From positions 1 through 64,000 of the forward strand of contig NZ_JAMBAQ010000008.1 in assembly GCF_023336735.1 (NCBI RefSeq): 64,000 nucleotides of DNA, given 5' to 3'. Shown in pieces: positions 18,185 through 27,718 of this stretch. The stretch's first letter is position 1; each line of letters starts with the position of its first letter. The translations under genes and the position numbers were made by a program. This DNA is from Moraxella oculi. Its GTDB lineage: Bacteria; Pseudomonadota; Gammaproteobacteria; Pseudomonadales; Moraxellaceae. The notes under the pieces were generated by a model. It worked only from the letters and a program-made list of their open reading frames with translations. It was not told the DNA's origin and did no database searches.

Positions 18185-18913
18185 CTAAGAAAAAATCTTA
18201 GGCTGTCGTCTGGGTGTGCTGATTTCCTCTAGACTGATTTGTGTTTGGGTGCGGCAGTTTCTTTGTGGGCGTAGAATATCTCTACTTAGGGCTGCAATCT
18301 CATAAATGGCTCGGCGTGAGTGCACCAGATTGCTTTTGGCATCTGTCCAAGATGGCGATATGCTTAATGGGGCAGGTAGTGGTGTGGTCAATATGCCTGA
18401 TCGAGCGAATTGTCGTCTGGCTCGTGCCATGTGATAGCGATCAGTCACAAGATATACGCTGTTTGGTAATTCGTGGTATTTTAGTAATTTTGCTGTAAAT
18501 ACAGCATTTTCGCAGGTATTCATGCTGGCATTGTCGCTGATGATGACGGTCTTAACCATGTCTTTGAGTTTTGATTTTAAATAATCTTGTAGCCAAGGCG
18601 ATTCAACTCCGCTGGTGATGATGGGTAAGGGGTGTTTTTTATGGCGAATGATGGTCTCATCGGCACGGCTTTGACTGTAATGATTGAGTGAAATGTTGCC
18701 ATTTTTTTTGGTCAGACCGCCGCCTAGCACCACCAAAGAGGCAGGCGGACCTCCATCAGGCAAAGTAAGTAGGCTAAACGCATTTAATAATAACACACTT
18801 AAATTGGCAAAAATCGGCGTAAACAATGAGCAGGTGATGAGTATGATGGCAAGTATTAATCCCATCACCAATCGTTTTAGCTTATGCCAAACATTTTGCC
18901 AGCACTTTGTCAT
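18185..18913 (-). CDS. YdcF/DUF218 family membrane protein
   Basis: A 242-residue protein with one N-terminal membrane helix (from about LVMGLILAIILITCSLFTP) followed by a periplasmic DUF218 domain. The domain shows LVVLGGGL, ADETI, PIITSGVESPW, MNTCENAVFT and LVTDRYHMARARRQF. DUF218 proteins include SanA and ElyC, linked to envelope integrity and peptidoglycan or carrier metabolism. The ATG at 18913 begins one base after the murB stop codon, so the genes are co-transcribed. Longer upstream starts would overlap murB. Confidence 0.85.
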   Translation of the reverse strand: MTKCWQNVWHKLKRLVMGLILAIILITCSLFTPIFANLSVLLLNAFSLLTLPDGGPPASLVVLGGGLTKKNGNISLNHYSQSRADETIIRHKKHPLPIITSGVESPWLQDYLKSKLKDMVKTVIISDNASMNTCENAVFTAKLLKYHELPNSVYLVTDRYHMARARRQFARSGILTTPLPAPLSISPSWTDAKSNLVHSRRAIYEIAALSRDILRPQRNCRTQTQISLEEISTPRRQPKIFS

Positions 18914-18914
18914 A

Positions 18915-19994
18915 TCAACCACCGTCTTCATGCACCCAAACAGGCTCTCGCACAAGTCTTACTCCAAAAATTTTAAAGACAGCATCAATGATGAAGTTTT
19001 GTGCTTGTAAAATGTCATTTTGTGTGGCGATTTGTGGTGCGTGGTTCGTTAAGACCAAGGCTTGTTTTTCATGGGTGAGTATCGGAGCGATTCCTTTGCC
19101 TTTAAGTCCAGCTCGATCGATCAGCCAGCCTGCTGGAATCTTGATGACATCATCATCAATGGGATAGCTTGGCAAATCAGGATGAACCGCTTTTAATTGA
19201 TGAAAAGTCTCCATTGGAATGATGGGGTTTTGAAAAAATGAACCGCAATTGGCTAGGATTGAAGGGTTGGGCAGTTTTTCTTGACGAATTTGTACAACTG
19301 CTTTAAAAACATCATGCGGATGGGGTTTGGTGCGTCCATGTCTGTGGGCAATGTCTGTGGATATGGTTGATAAATCACCGTAGCTAGTCATGGTCTTTTG
19401 GCAGGATTTGTGTAACTTAAATACCACATGACTGATTAGGTAGCGATTTGGATACTCTTTAAAAAAACTGTGTCGATAGCCAAATTCACACGCTTCATTA
19501 TCAAATGCCACACAGTTGCCAGTGGTCAAATCAAAGGCAAAGACCGTCTTGATGAAGTCGGAAACCTGCACCCCATAAGCCCCAATGTTTTGTACAGGGC
19601 TTGCGCCGACCAAGCCAGGAATTAAGGCGAGATTTTCCAGTCCATGCCAGCCATTTTCTAGGCATTGCTTGACAAAATCATGCCAGTTTTCTCCGCAGCC
19701 GACTTTAATGACCACATGGGTGTCATCTTGACTGATGACATCAATGCATTTGAATCTGGGTAGTAGCACCAACGCATTTAGGTGTTTGGGTAGTAGGACA
19801 TTGCTACCACCAGACAGAACAAAAATGCTAAGATGATTCTGATGAGCAAAACTCATCGCTGAATTGATGTCATCAGTGAGTGTGTCAGCATTGTCTAATA
19901 CCATGGCGTGCGTTGCGAAGCATGACAGCGCCATGGTGTTGCACTCAGATAAATCGTAGTGGCGTATGATTTTGCTGGTCAACGGATCATTCAT
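18915..19994 (-). CDS. murB: UDP-N-acetylenolpyruvoylglucosamine reductase
   Basis: MurB is the NADPH- and FAD-dependent enzyme that makes UDP-N-acetylmuramate for peptidoglycan. The FAD-binding elements LSGGSNVLLP and NLALIPGLVGASPVQNIGAYG are clear. Further on are FGYRHSFFKE and the active-site region LANCGSFFQNP with the catalytic Ser. At 359 residues it is the E. coli-type (type I) MurB. It overlaps the upstream phosphatase gene by eight bases and is followed at once by the YdcF-like gene, a three-gene minus-strand operon. Confidence 0.96.
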   Translation of the reverse strand: MNDPLTSKIIRHYDLSECNTMALSCFATHAMVLDNADTLTDDINSAMSFAHQNHLSIFVLSGGSNVLLPKHLNALVLLPRFKCIDVISQDDTHVVIKVGCGENWHDFVKQCLENGWHGLENLALIPGLVGASPVQNIGAYGVQVSDFIKTVFAFDLTTGNCVAFDNEACEFGYRHSFFKEYPNRYLISHVVFKLHKSCQKTMTSYGDLSTISTDIAHRHGRTKPHPHDVFKAVVQIRQEKLPNPSILANCGSFFQNPIIPMETFHQLKAVHPDLPSYPIDDDVIKIPAGWLIDRAGLKGKGIAPILTHEKQALVLTNHAPQIATQNDILQAQNFIIDAVFKIFGVRLVREPVWVHEDGG

Positions 19995-20445
19995 GAGTCA
20001 TCTCTTTATGCCACAGATTCAGCCAGCGGCGGCTTGCTTGTTCGATGTGGGCGAACATGGTTTGAAAATCATGGATATTGCCATAGTAAGGGTCGTGAAC
20101 TGCACGCTCATCAAACATGAGAACTTGAGCAGTAGCGTCTGATGGCATCATTTTTTGTAGGCTTGTTAGGTTGTTGGCATCCATTGCAAAGATGAAATCA
20201 AATTCATAAAAGTCATCATGGCACACTTGTCTGGCTCTTAAATTCGATAGATCGTAACCAAGAGATTGACCGACGGCAAGAGCACGCTCATCAGGTGGAT
20301 TACCACAATGATAATTGGCAGTACCTGCTGAATCAAAATCGATATCAAATCCTTGATTTTTAGACAGTTGTGTCATGACTGCTTGGGCTGAAGGACTTCG
20401 ACAGATGTTACCAAGACAAACGAATAAAATGGATGCTGGGAGCAT
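19987..20445 (-). CDS. Low-molecular-weight protein-tyrosine phosphatase
   Basis: A 152-residue cytosolic phosphatase. The P-loop CLGNICRSP (Cys10, Arg16; CX5R) near the N-terminus and the general acid region HDPYYG near residue 125 define the family. It also has FDSAGT and FIFAMDANN. In some bacteria such enzymes act with a tyrosine kinase on capsule export, but no kinase is nearby. It is the first gene of the phosphatase-murB-ydcF operon. Confidence 0.92.
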   Translation of the reverse strand: MLPASILFVCLGNICRSPSAQAVMTQLSKNQGFDIDFDSAGTANYHCGNPPDERALAVGQSLGYDLSNLRARQVCHDDFYEFDFIFAMDANNLTSLQKMMPSDATAQVLMFDERAVHDPYYGNIHDFQTMFAHIEQASRRWLNLWHKEMTHE

Positions 20446-20522
20446 GATGGTGCTTTCTCATAAAATTAAAGGAATCATTTTAGCATAAATAACAGCATCG
20501 TAATGAATAAAATCCATCATGT

Positions 20523-20927
20523 CTACCATTGGTTTTTAAATTTGGTCAAATCCCTGCGTTCTTTTTTATTGGGTTTGGTGTCAGGGCGAGCAAGGTTTTG
20601 TAATTTGCGTTGTTCAGCAAAAAATTCACGAGTTGCGACACTCTCAGCCGTTTCCTCATAGAGTGTTTGGGCGATGGTGGCATTGCCCCTGTTTTCGGAT
20701 AAGGCTTTGATGACAATTACTTTTTCTTCCAAACGAGTGGCATGACCTTGACGAATGGACAGCGTATCGCCCACTTGCAGCTCTTTACTGACTTTGATTT
20801 TTTGACCGTTCATGTGAACTTTGCCACTTTCAATGGCTTCTTTAGCAAGCGTGCGAGTTTTAAAAAATCTGGCAGCCCAGAGCCATTTGTCGGCACGGAC
20901 TTTTAATAAAGGTTCATCTGATTTCAT
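20523..20927 (-). CDS. hslR: Hsp15-like S4-domain RNA-binding protein
   Basis: Hsp15 binds free 50S subunits carrying nascent chains. The product (134 residues) starts with an S4 domain, LKVRADKWLWAARFFKTRTLAKEAIESGKVHMNG, and ends in a basic tail rich in Lys and Arg (NKKERRDLTKFKNQW). The ATG at 20927 overlaps the stop of the upstream gene (TGATG), so translation is probably coupled. A longer in-frame version from 20960 lacks support. Confidence 0.87.
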   Translation of the reverse strand: MKSDEPLLKVRADKWLWAARFFKTRTLAKEAIESGKVHMNGQKIKVSKELQVGDTLSIRQGHATRLEEKVIVIKALSENRGNATIAQTLYEETAESVATREFFAEQRKLQNLARPDTKPNKKERRDLTKFKNQW

Positions 20928-21400
20928 CAATTTGCTTTTTCCTTGATAGACGCTATCCACGCTAGGGTTTCTGGGGTTTTGACCATGGGGTTTAGGCGAA
21001 ATTCTCGGTTATAATTAGAGCTGTCCGCCCAACTGATAAAGTACACTGTATCACCCAGCTTGTCATTTGGTTTGATGGTTAATTTGACGGAATTATTCCC
21101 AAGGGTAAAATAATAACAGTAGTCAATCTGTATGATGTCGTTATAAGGGATTTCTACGCTTGCTGTGCGATTTTTGATAAAAAGACCTTTACCAGTGTCA
21201 ATGACTTCATGAGCGGTATAAGGGTAAATCTGGCGAGTGTGATAAATGGCAATGGCATAAAGAGCAAAAACCACCAAAAAACCCGTTGAGTGTACAATGG
21301 TTAAAATCAACAAGATTACCAAAATCAGCCAATGATACTGATGACCAAAGGTTAGGTGTTTGATGTTGTGATTGGCGATGTGTTTTGGAATTGGGGTCAT
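20927..21400 (-). CDS. Small membrane protein of unknown function
   Basis: A 157-residue protein with two adjacent hydrophobic segments (about WLILVILLILTIVHSTGFLVVFALYAIAIYH) followed by a soluble beta-rich C-terminal half. That half (GKGLFIKNRTASVEIPYNDI, SVKLTIKPND) resembles the PH-like (bPH) pattern of YdbS/YdbT proteins. I judge this only from pattern. The start at 21400 avoids overlap with argS. It lies between argS and hslR, with a stop-start overlap to hslR. Confidence 0.75.
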   Translation of the reverse strand: MTPIPKHIANHNIKHLTFGHQYHWLILVILLILTIVHSTGFLVVFALYAIAIYHTRQIYPYTAHEVIDTGKGLFIKNRTASVEIPYNDIIQIDYCYYFTLGNNSVKLTIKPNDKLGDTVYFISWADSSNYNREFRLNPMVKTPETLAWIASIKEKAN

Positions 21401-21446
21401 GACATTTCCATGAAAAAAAGGGCGAATCAAATCCGCCCAAGTTATT

Positions 21447-23189
21447 TTACATTCTCTCAACTGTCTGAATGCCTAGCAGTTCCAAGCCCTGCTTTAAGGT
21501 TTTGGCGGTCAAAGCGGCAAGCTGTAAACGACTGGATTTGGTTGGCTCGTCTGCGGTCAAAATCGGGCAGTGTTCATAAAATGCTGAGAATACGCCTGCC
21601 AATTCGTACAGATACAATGCCAGCGTGTTGGGTAAAGCGTCTTTGGCGGTGATGATGAGACACTCTTCAAATTGCAACAGTTTGATGGCTAAGGTACGCT
21701 CCTTATCATCACTGATGATGATGTCGCCTGCCAGTTCATCGCTATCGACACCTGCTTTGGCGAAAATTGAACGCACCCGAGTGTAGGCATACTGCATATA
21801 AGGGGCAGTGTTGCCCTCAAAAGACAGCATGGCATCCCAATCAAACACATAATCGGTGTTGCGATTTTTTGATAGATCGGCATATTTGACCGCTCCGATG
21901 GCAACGGCATTGACGACCGCTTGTTTTTCCTGTTCGGATAGGTCAGTGTCTCTTTCGTCAATGAGTGTGGTGGCTCGTTCTACCGCTTCATCTAACAAGT
22001 CGGCAAGTTTGACTGTATCTCCTGAGCGAGTTTTAAACGGTTTGCCATCTTTGCCAAGCATCATGCCAAAGGTGTGATGCGTCATCTCAAAGTCAGCTGG
22101 CACAAACCCACCCATCTTAGCAATGCCCCATGCTTGTTTGGAATGCTGGGCTTGGCGAGCATCGGTGAACAAAATCACACGGTCGGCATTGAGAGTGTCA
22201 TGGCGGTACTGGGCGGCAGCGATGTCGGTGGTGGTGTACAAGAACCCACCGTCATTTTTTTGAACAATCACGCCCAAAGGCTTGCCTTCTTTGTTTTTAA
22301 ATTCGTCCATATAAACGACGGTTGCTCCGTCATCTTCTACGGCGATGCCTTGATTTTTAAGACTTTCTACCACGCCTTTTAGCATAGGGTTGTACAGACT
22401 TTCGCCCATCGTGTCTTTTGGCGATAAAGTTACGCCCAGACGATCGTACAGGGCTTGGCATTGGGTCATGGTCAGATCTACCAGCTGTCGCCATTTGCTC
22501 AACATGGCTTCATCACCACTTTGTAGGCGTACCACATACTTTCTGGAAGTTTCAGCAAATTGCTCATCTTTGTCATATAAAGCTTTGGCGTTGCGATAAA
22601 AATTTTCAATGTCGGCAAGTGCCATGTCGCTGGCATTTTCACCATTTTCAGCTTCAAATTTTTCCAAATAAGCAATTAGCATGCCAAACTGTGTGCCCCA
22701 ATCGCCAATATGATTGGCACGGATGATGGTGTTGCCCAAAAACTCTAAGGTGCGTACCACACTGTCGCCAATGATTGTTCCACGCAGATGCCCCACATGC
22801 ATCTCTTTGGCGACATTGGGCGATGAATAATCCACCACAATCGTATCGTGCTGAGTTTTGGCGATGCCCAAATGTTCATCATCTAGGGCGGTTTTGACAG
22901 AGTTTGCCAAAAATTCGTCATCAAGAAAGATGTTAATGAAACCTGGCCCTGCAATTTCTAGTTTGCTAGCAATGCCTTGCAAAGCATTGGTTTGGGTCAA
23001 CTCATCAATAACTCGTTGGGCGAATTCTCGTGGATTTACCCCCAGTTTTTTGGCAGCACCCATGATACCATTGGCTTGATAATCGCCAAATTGGGGTTTG
23101 CCAGACTGTTTGATGATGGGATCTGCGTCTACGCCTACATGTGTTAAGGCGGTTTTAAAATGATGGGATAGTAATGCAGAGATGTTCAT
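21447..23189 (-). CDS. argS: Arginyl-tRNA synthetase
   Basis: ArgS charges tRNA-Arg. The 580-residue class I synthetase has an N-terminal Add1 domain ([19 protein letters not shown]), the HIGH-type motif [10 protein letters not shown], and the DALR anticodon-binding domain at the C-terminus ([16 protein letters not shown]). I chose the ATG at 23189 ([11 protein letters not shown]), which matches the N-terminus of E. coli ArgS, over an ATG seven codons upstream. Confidence 0.96.
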   Translation of the reverse strand: MNISALLSHHFKTALTHVGVDADPIIKQSGKPQFGDYQANGIMGAAKKLGVNPREFAQRVIDELTQTNALQGIASKLEIAGPGFINIFLDDEFLANSVKTALDDEHLGIAKTQHDTIVVDYSSPNVAKEMHVGHLRGTIIGDSVVRTLEFLGNTIIRANHIGDWGTQFGMLIAYLEKFEAENGENASDMALADIENFYRNAKALYDKDEQFAETSRKYVVRLQSGDEAMLSKWRQLVDLTMTQCQALYDRLGVTLSPKDTMGESLYNPMLKGVVESLKNQGIAVEDDGATVVYMDEFKNKEGKPLGVIVQKNDGGFLYTTTDIAAAQYRHDTLNADRVILFTDARQAQHSKQAWGIAKMGGFVPADFEMTHHTFGMMLGKDGKPFKTRSGDTVKLADLLDEAVERATTLIDERDTDLSEQEKQAVVNAVAIGAVKYADLSKNRNTDYVFDWDAMLSFEGNTAPYMQYAYTRVRSIFAKAGVDSDELAGDIIISDDKERTLAIKLLQFEECLIITAKDALPNTLALYLYELAGVFSAFYEHCPILTADEPTKSSRLQLAALTAKTLKQGLELLGIQTVERM

Positions 23190-23384
23190 GAAAGACTCTT
23201 TGATTGCCATGAATTTTTAAACAGTGATTTAATTGAGCAATGATACCAAAAAACGGTGTTTTTTTGGGAGAAATTATCCATTTTTTTGGCAAATTTATCC
23301 GATAAAAAGACTAATTGGCGAATTTTAATAATTCTTATCTTAGGTATGCCATGGGTTTTTCGGTGGTTTTTAAAAATCATTATT

Positions 23385-23402
23385 TTGTCATATAACTGTC
23401 AT
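23385..23402 (+). promoter_or_regulatory. Pho box upstream of pstS
   Basis: TTGTCAT-ATAA-CTGTCAT differs from the E. coli consensus CTGTCAT-A(A/T)A(A/T)-CTGTCAT in only the first base and one spacer position. A -10-like TACACT follows 10 bp downstream at 23413-23418, the distance seen in PhoB-activated promoters, where the box replaces the -35. It lies about 100 bp before the pstS start codon. Confidence 0.85.
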
Positions 23403-23501
23403 TTTTGCTTGTTACACTTAGCCACAAGTAAGTTGATGGTGCATCAAGATGTGATGATCAAGCTTGATGCCATATTTTTGTACAACCATAAAGGATCTTG
23501 C

Positions 23502-24632
23502 ATGAAAGCAAATAAATTCATCATCTCATTACTATCGATGTCGCTAGGTGCATTGGTATTGGCAGGCTGTCAAGACAATAAAACGCCACAATCTGCTGAT
23601 CAAAATCAGACCACTCAAACAACCAATCAAGCTGGCACTGATGATAAGATTGCGATGACGGTTACGGGTGCGGGTGCGTCATTCCCACAGCCTGTTTATG
23701 TTCGCTGGGCACAAGGATTTTTAGATGATGTTGGCGGTCAGGTGAATTATCAGTCTATCGGTTCATCAGGTGGCATTAAGCAAATCATTGCTAAGACGGT
23801 GGATTTTGGTGCAACCGACTCACCGATGAGTGCAGATGAGCTTGATAAAGAAAATTTGGTGCAGTTTCCTACTGTGATTGGTGGCGTGGTGCCAATTGTT
23901 AATATTGATGGCGTGGCAGCAGGTCAGCTGAAATTGACTGGTGATGTGCTTGCTAAAATTTACTTGGGTGAGATTAGCAAATGGAATGACGCACAAATCA
24001 CTGCTCTAAATCCTGATTTAAAACTGCCTGATGAAAATATCATCACCGTATTTCGTTCTGATGGTTCAGGAACAACTTTCATTTTTACCAACTATCTTTC
24101 CCAAGTATCTGATGCTTGGAAAAACAGTGTTGGAGCAGAAAAAACCGTCAACTGGCCGACTGCTAAGACAGGTACAGCAGGTAAGGGTAACGAAGGTGTG
24201 GCGACTTATGTCGGTCGTGTCAAAAATTCCATTGGTTATGTTGAGTATGCTTATGCAAAACAAAACAACATGAGTCATACTCAGCTACAAAATGCCAAAG
24301 GGCAGTTTGTCAATCCATCGCAAGAGACTTTCTCGGCAGCTGCAGATGTGGACTGGACAAAAGCACAAGGCTTTAATTTGGTTCTGACCAATCAACCAAG
24401 CGATAATGCTTGGCCACTGGCGGCAGCTACTTTCATTTTGGTACAAAAAAATCCTGCCAACGAACAAAATACCAAATCTGCTTTGGCATTCTTTGATTAC
24501 GCCTTTAAAGACGGCGATGCGATGGCGTCAGAGCTTGATTATGTGCCATTGCCAGCTGGTGTCAAAGACTTGGTGCGTGCAGAATGGCAAAAGGTGGTCG
24601 GTCAAGATGGCAAGCCATTGTTTAATCAATGA
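23502..24632 (+). CDS. pstS: Phosphate ABC transporter substrate-binding protein
   Basis: PstS binds inorganic phosphate in the periplasm. The 376-residue precursor is a lipoprotein: MKANKFIISLLSMSLGALVLAGC. A Gln/Thr-rich linker follows. The mature domain has the phosphate-binding motifs GAGASFPQPVY, IGSSGGIKQI, DFGATDSPMS and FRSDGSGTTF. I chose the ATG at 23502, preceded by AAGGATCTTGC. An in-frame extension to 23256 is not PstS-like and would run through the Pho box. It is the first gene of a pstSCAB-phoBR cluster. Confidence 0.95.
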   Translation: MKANKFIISLLSMSLGALVLAGCQDNKTPQSADQNQTTQTTNQAGTDDKIAMTVTGAGASFPQPVYVRWAQGFLDDVGGQVNYQSIGSSGGIKQIIAKTVDFGATDSPMSADELDKENLVQFPTVIGGVVPIVNIDGVAAGQLKLTGDVLAKIYLGEISKWNDAQITALNPDLKLPDENIITVFRSDGSGTTFIFTNYLSQVSDAWKNSVGAEKTVNWPTAKTGTAGKGNEGVATYVGRVKNSIGYVEYAYAKQNNMSHTQLQNAKGQFVNPSQETFSAAADVDWTKAQGFNLVLTNQPSDNAWPLAAATFILVQKNPANEQNTKSALAFFDYAFKDGDAMASELDYVPLPAGVKDLVRAEWQKVVGQDGKPLFNQ

Positions 24633-24673
24633 ACCAATGAATTGAGCAGTTAGTAAGCAACAAACCCAATCTC

Positions 24674-24709
24674 AAAAACAACAGCTATCTCATGATGGCT
24701 ATTGTTTTT
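24674..24709 (+). terminator. Hairpin between pstS and pstC
   Basis: AACAACAGCTATC pairs with GATGGCTATTGTT (two G-U pairs) around TCAT and is followed by TTTTT-type bases. It has intrinsic-terminator form but lies inside the pst cluster, 40 bp after pstS and 55 bp before pstC. Confidence 0.75.
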
Positions 24710-24763
24710 GAAAAAGCTTTTATGGTTGATTGACCTAAAAGCAACAATAAGAAGATGATTTGT

Positions 24764-25717
24764 ATGAATGACATTCTTGCCAAAAAATTACAACGAGAAC
24801 GACTGTATGATTCGTTATTCGTGGGAACGACTCGGTTATTTGCATTATTGGTACTGGTGATTTTAGGTGGCATCTTGGTCATGCTGACTTATGGTGCATT
24901 GCCAAGCATTAGAGAGTTTGGGTTTGGTTTTTTGACATCAAGCAGTTGGGATGTGGTTGCGGGTGAATATGGAGCTTTAGCACCGATTTACGGCACGATT
25001 TTAACTTCTGTGATTGCATTGGCGATTGCGATGCCTGTCAGCTTTGGCGTGGCGATTTTTTTGACTGAATTGTGTCCTAAGTTGTTAAAAAAGCCTTTGG
25101 GTGTGTGCATTGAGTTACTTGCTGGTATTCCTTCCATCATCTATGGCATGTGGGGCTTGTTCGTGTTTGCACCGATTTTTGCCCAATATGTGCAACCTGT
25201 ACTTGCTAAGACTGTTGGACAAATCCCTGTGTTGGATCGCTTTTTTTCTGGCATACCAATGGGGATTGGTATTTTGGCTGCGTCATTAGTATTGGCCATC
25301 ATGATCATTCCTTTCATTGCGTCTGTGATGAGAGATGTGTTTGAAATCACACCACCAATGCTCAAAGAATCTGCTTATGGATTGGGAGCGACTCGGTGGG
25401 AGGTTATCAAGCATGTTGTGCTGCCTTATACCAAATCTGGTGTGGTGGGTGGTGTGATTTTGGGTTTGGGTCGTGCATTGGGTGAGACGATGGCGGTTAC
25501 CTTTATCATTGGCAACACCTTTAACCTTAGTCTTGATTTGTTCAGCTCTGGCGTATCCATCACCTCGGTGCTTGCCAATGAGTTTGCTGAAGCGATTGAT
25601 CCGATGCACATCTCATCACTGTTATTTTTGGGATTGATTTTATTCATCATCACTTTTGTGGTGCTGTGCTTATCAAAAATCATGCTAATGAATATGGCAA
25701 AAAATGAAGGGCGATGA
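24764..25717 (+). CDS. pstC: Phosphate ABC transporter permease PstC
   Basis: One of the two inner-membrane permease subunits for phosphate import. The 317-residue protein has six predicted membrane helices. Its EAA-type loop reads [30 protein letters not shown], followed by [16 protein letters not shown]. The large periplasmic loop containing [19 protein letters not shown] is typical of PstC. The ATG at 24764 is nine bases after AAGAAG; an ATG at 24755 is too close to the ribosome-binding site. Confidence 0.95.
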   Translation: MNDILAKKLQRERLYDSLFVGTTRLFALLVLVILGGILVMLTYGALPSIREFGFGFLTSSSWDVVAGEYGALAPIYGTILTSVIALAIAMPVSFGVAIFLTELCPKLLKKPLGVCIELLAGIPSIIYGMWGLFVFAPIFAQYVQPVLAKTVGQIPVLDRFFSGIPMGIGILAASLVLAIMIIPFIASVMRDVFEITPPMLKESAYGLGATRWEVIKHVVLPYTKSGVVGGVILGLGRALGETMAVTFIIGNTFNLSLDLFSSGVSITSVLANEFAEAIDPMHISSLLFLGLILFIITFVVLCLSKIMLMNMAKNEGR

Positions 25718-25817
25718 TCTCAGTGTGCTGTTTAGCAACATGCCATGCAAGCTTTAAGCAAGCTAAAAAAATTATTCAAGTTCAAATAAGACTGTTAAAT
25801 TTAAAAAGGAAATGATG

Positions 25818-26744
25818 ATGCAAATTAAAGTCGGACAAAAGTCAAAGTTGGCAGAAGCACGCCTAAATTTAGAGCGGCCTTTATTCCCAGAGGTGCAAAA
25901 AATTGCAAGCAACGCCATTTATGTGCGTCGTCGTCTGATGAATCGCATCTCCTTGGTGTTTGCTTATGCGGCGATGGCGTTTGGGTTGTTTTGGTTGGGT
26001 TGGATTTTTTATACGCTCATCAGTGAAGGCATGTCAGGGCTTGGGACGCATATTTTTAGCATGAATACGCCACCGCCTGGCATGCAAGGCGGTCTAAAAA
26101 ATGCGATTGTAGGCAGCCTGATGATCACATTAAGCGGATTGATGATTGGTACGCCGATAGGCGTCTTGTGCGGCATTTATTTGGCAGAATTTGGACAAAA
26201 CAGTAAGCTTGCGACTGTTACTCGCTTTTTAAATGATGTGTTGCTGTCTGCACCTTCCATTGTGATTGGCTTGTTTATTTATGGACTTATTGTTGTGCCG
26301 ATGGGTAAGTTTTCTGGGATTGCAGGTTCTTTGGCGTTATCGCTTTTAGTCATTCCTGTGGTGGTTCGTACGACTGAAAATATGTTGCGTCTTGTGCCAA
26401 ATTCGTTGCGTGAGGCAGCTTTTGCATTGGGTACGCCTAAATACAAGCTTGTAGGCATGGTAACCTTAAAGGCAGCCAAAGCGGGTGTTTTGACAGGAGT
26501 GTTGCTCAGCTTTGCTCGCATCTCTGGAGAGACCGCACCATTATTATTCACCGCTTTAAATAATCAATTTTTTAGTACAGACATGGCATCACCGATGGCA
26601 AACTTGCCGAATGTCATCTATCAATTTGCGATGAGTCCTTATGATGATTGGCATGCATTGGCATGGACGGCAGCGTTATTGATAGCTTTGTCGGTATTAC
26701 TGGCGAATGTTGTCGCTCGATTGCTACAATCTCGCTCACATTAA
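25818..26744 (+). CDS. pstA: Phosphate ABC transporter permease PstA
   Basis: The second permease subunit of the phosphate importer. The 308-residue product has six membrane helices. The EAA loop is REAAFALGTPKYKLVGMVTLKAAKAGVLTG, followed by GETAPLLFTALNN, the PstA signature. Three consecutive ATGs lie at 25812, 25815 and 25818; AAGGA spacing favours the last. It follows pstC after a 100-bp gap. Confidence 0.95.
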   Translation: MQIKVGQKSKLAEARLNLERPLFPEVQKIASNAIYVRRRLMNRISLVFAYAAMAFGLFWLGWIFYTLISEGMSGLGTHIFSMNTPPPGMQGGLKNAIVGSLMITLSGLMIGTPIGVLCGIYLAEFGQNSKLATVTRFLNDVLLSAPSIVIGLFIYGLIVVPMGKFSGIAGSLALSLLVIPVVVRTTENMLRLVPNSLREAAFALGTPKYKLVGMVTLKAAKAGVLTGVLLSFARISGETAPLLFTALNNQFFSTDMASPMANLPNVIYQFAMSPYDDWHALAWTAALLIALSVLLANVVARLLQSRSH

Positions 26745-26781
26745 TTAATTGATTGCTAATCTCATCATATTGGAGTAAGTC

Positions 26782-27579
26782 ATGAACTTTTCGGTCAGTT
26801 TTCCAGATTCTAAGATTCAGAAGAGTCAGCCAAAATTAAGCGTGCAAGCATTTAACTTTTATTATGGAAAATTCCATGCATTAAAAGACATCAATTTAGA
26901 CATTCCTACAAACCAAGTTACCGCTTTTATTGGACCTTCTGGCTGTGGCAAATCAACATTGCTTCGCAGCTTTAACCGCATGTATGATTTGTATAACGAA
27001 AGCCATACCACAGGTAGTATTCTGCTTGATGGCGATGACATTTTGGCTGATGGCATTGATGTCAATCTATTGCGTGCCAAAGTTGGCATGGTATTTCAAA
27101 AGCCAACACCATTTCCGATGTCCATTTATGATAATGTGGCGTTTGGTGTGAAGCTGTATGAAAAGTTGAGCAAGTCTGAGATGGATGAGCGTGTGGAATG
27201 GGCCTTAAAAAAGGCGGCTTTGTGGACAGAGGTTAAGGATAAACTCAAACAATCTGGCGGCTCATTATCTGGCGGTCAACAGCAAAGATTGTGCATTGCT
27301 CGTGCGGTGGCCTGTCGTCCTGAGGTGGTTTTGCTTGATGAGCCGACCTCAGCACTTGATCCGATTTCCACAGGATTTATTGAAGAGTTGATCGGTGAGT
27401 TAAAGCATGATTACACGATTGCCATCGTAACGCACAACATGCAACAAGCAGCAAGGGTTTCTGATCGCACCGCATACATGTATTTGGGTGAGTTGATCGA
27501 AATTGGCGATACTAACATGATGTTTAGCCAGCCAAAAGTACAGGCCACGCATGATTACATCACAGGTAAATTTGGTTAA
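26782..27579 (+). CDS. pstB: Phosphate ABC transporter ATP-binding protein
   Basis: PstB drives phosphate uptake. The 265-residue ATPase has Walker [10 protein letters not shown], the PstB-type [18 protein letters not shown]-loop, signature LSGGQQQR, Walker [13 protein letters not shown] and switch TH in [19 protein letters not shown] lies close upstream of the ATG. It is followed by phoB and not by phoU as in many bacteria. Confidence 0.97.
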   Translation: MNFSVSFPDSKIQKSQPKLSVQAFNFYYGKFHALKDINLDIPTNQVTAFIGPSGCGKSTLLRSFNRMYDLYNESHTTGSILLDGDDILADGIDVNLLRAKVGMVFQKPTPFPMSIYDNVAFGVKLYEKLSKSEMDERVEWALKKAALWTEVKDKLKQSGGSLSGGQQQRLCIARAVACRPEVVLLDEPTSALDPISTGFIEELIGELKHDYTIAIVTHNMQQAARVSDRTAYMYLGELIEIGDTNMMFSQPKVQATHDYITGKFG

Positions 27580-27718
27580 TTTTTTGGCTTGTTATTTCAT
27601 GTCTTTAATGTTACATTGCTAGGAAGTTGCACAGATAATCAGATTGAGTGCGTCAGTCTTGATGGGTTTGTGCGGTTGTCGTGCAATCAAGTAGGGCAGA
27701 GCTTTATAAGGAAAATCT

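Noticed and set aside
23256-23501. N-terminal extension of pstS
   Set aside because: The 82-codon in-frame extension passes through the Pho box and -10, and the lipoprotein signal begins at 23502 behind a good ribosome-binding site.
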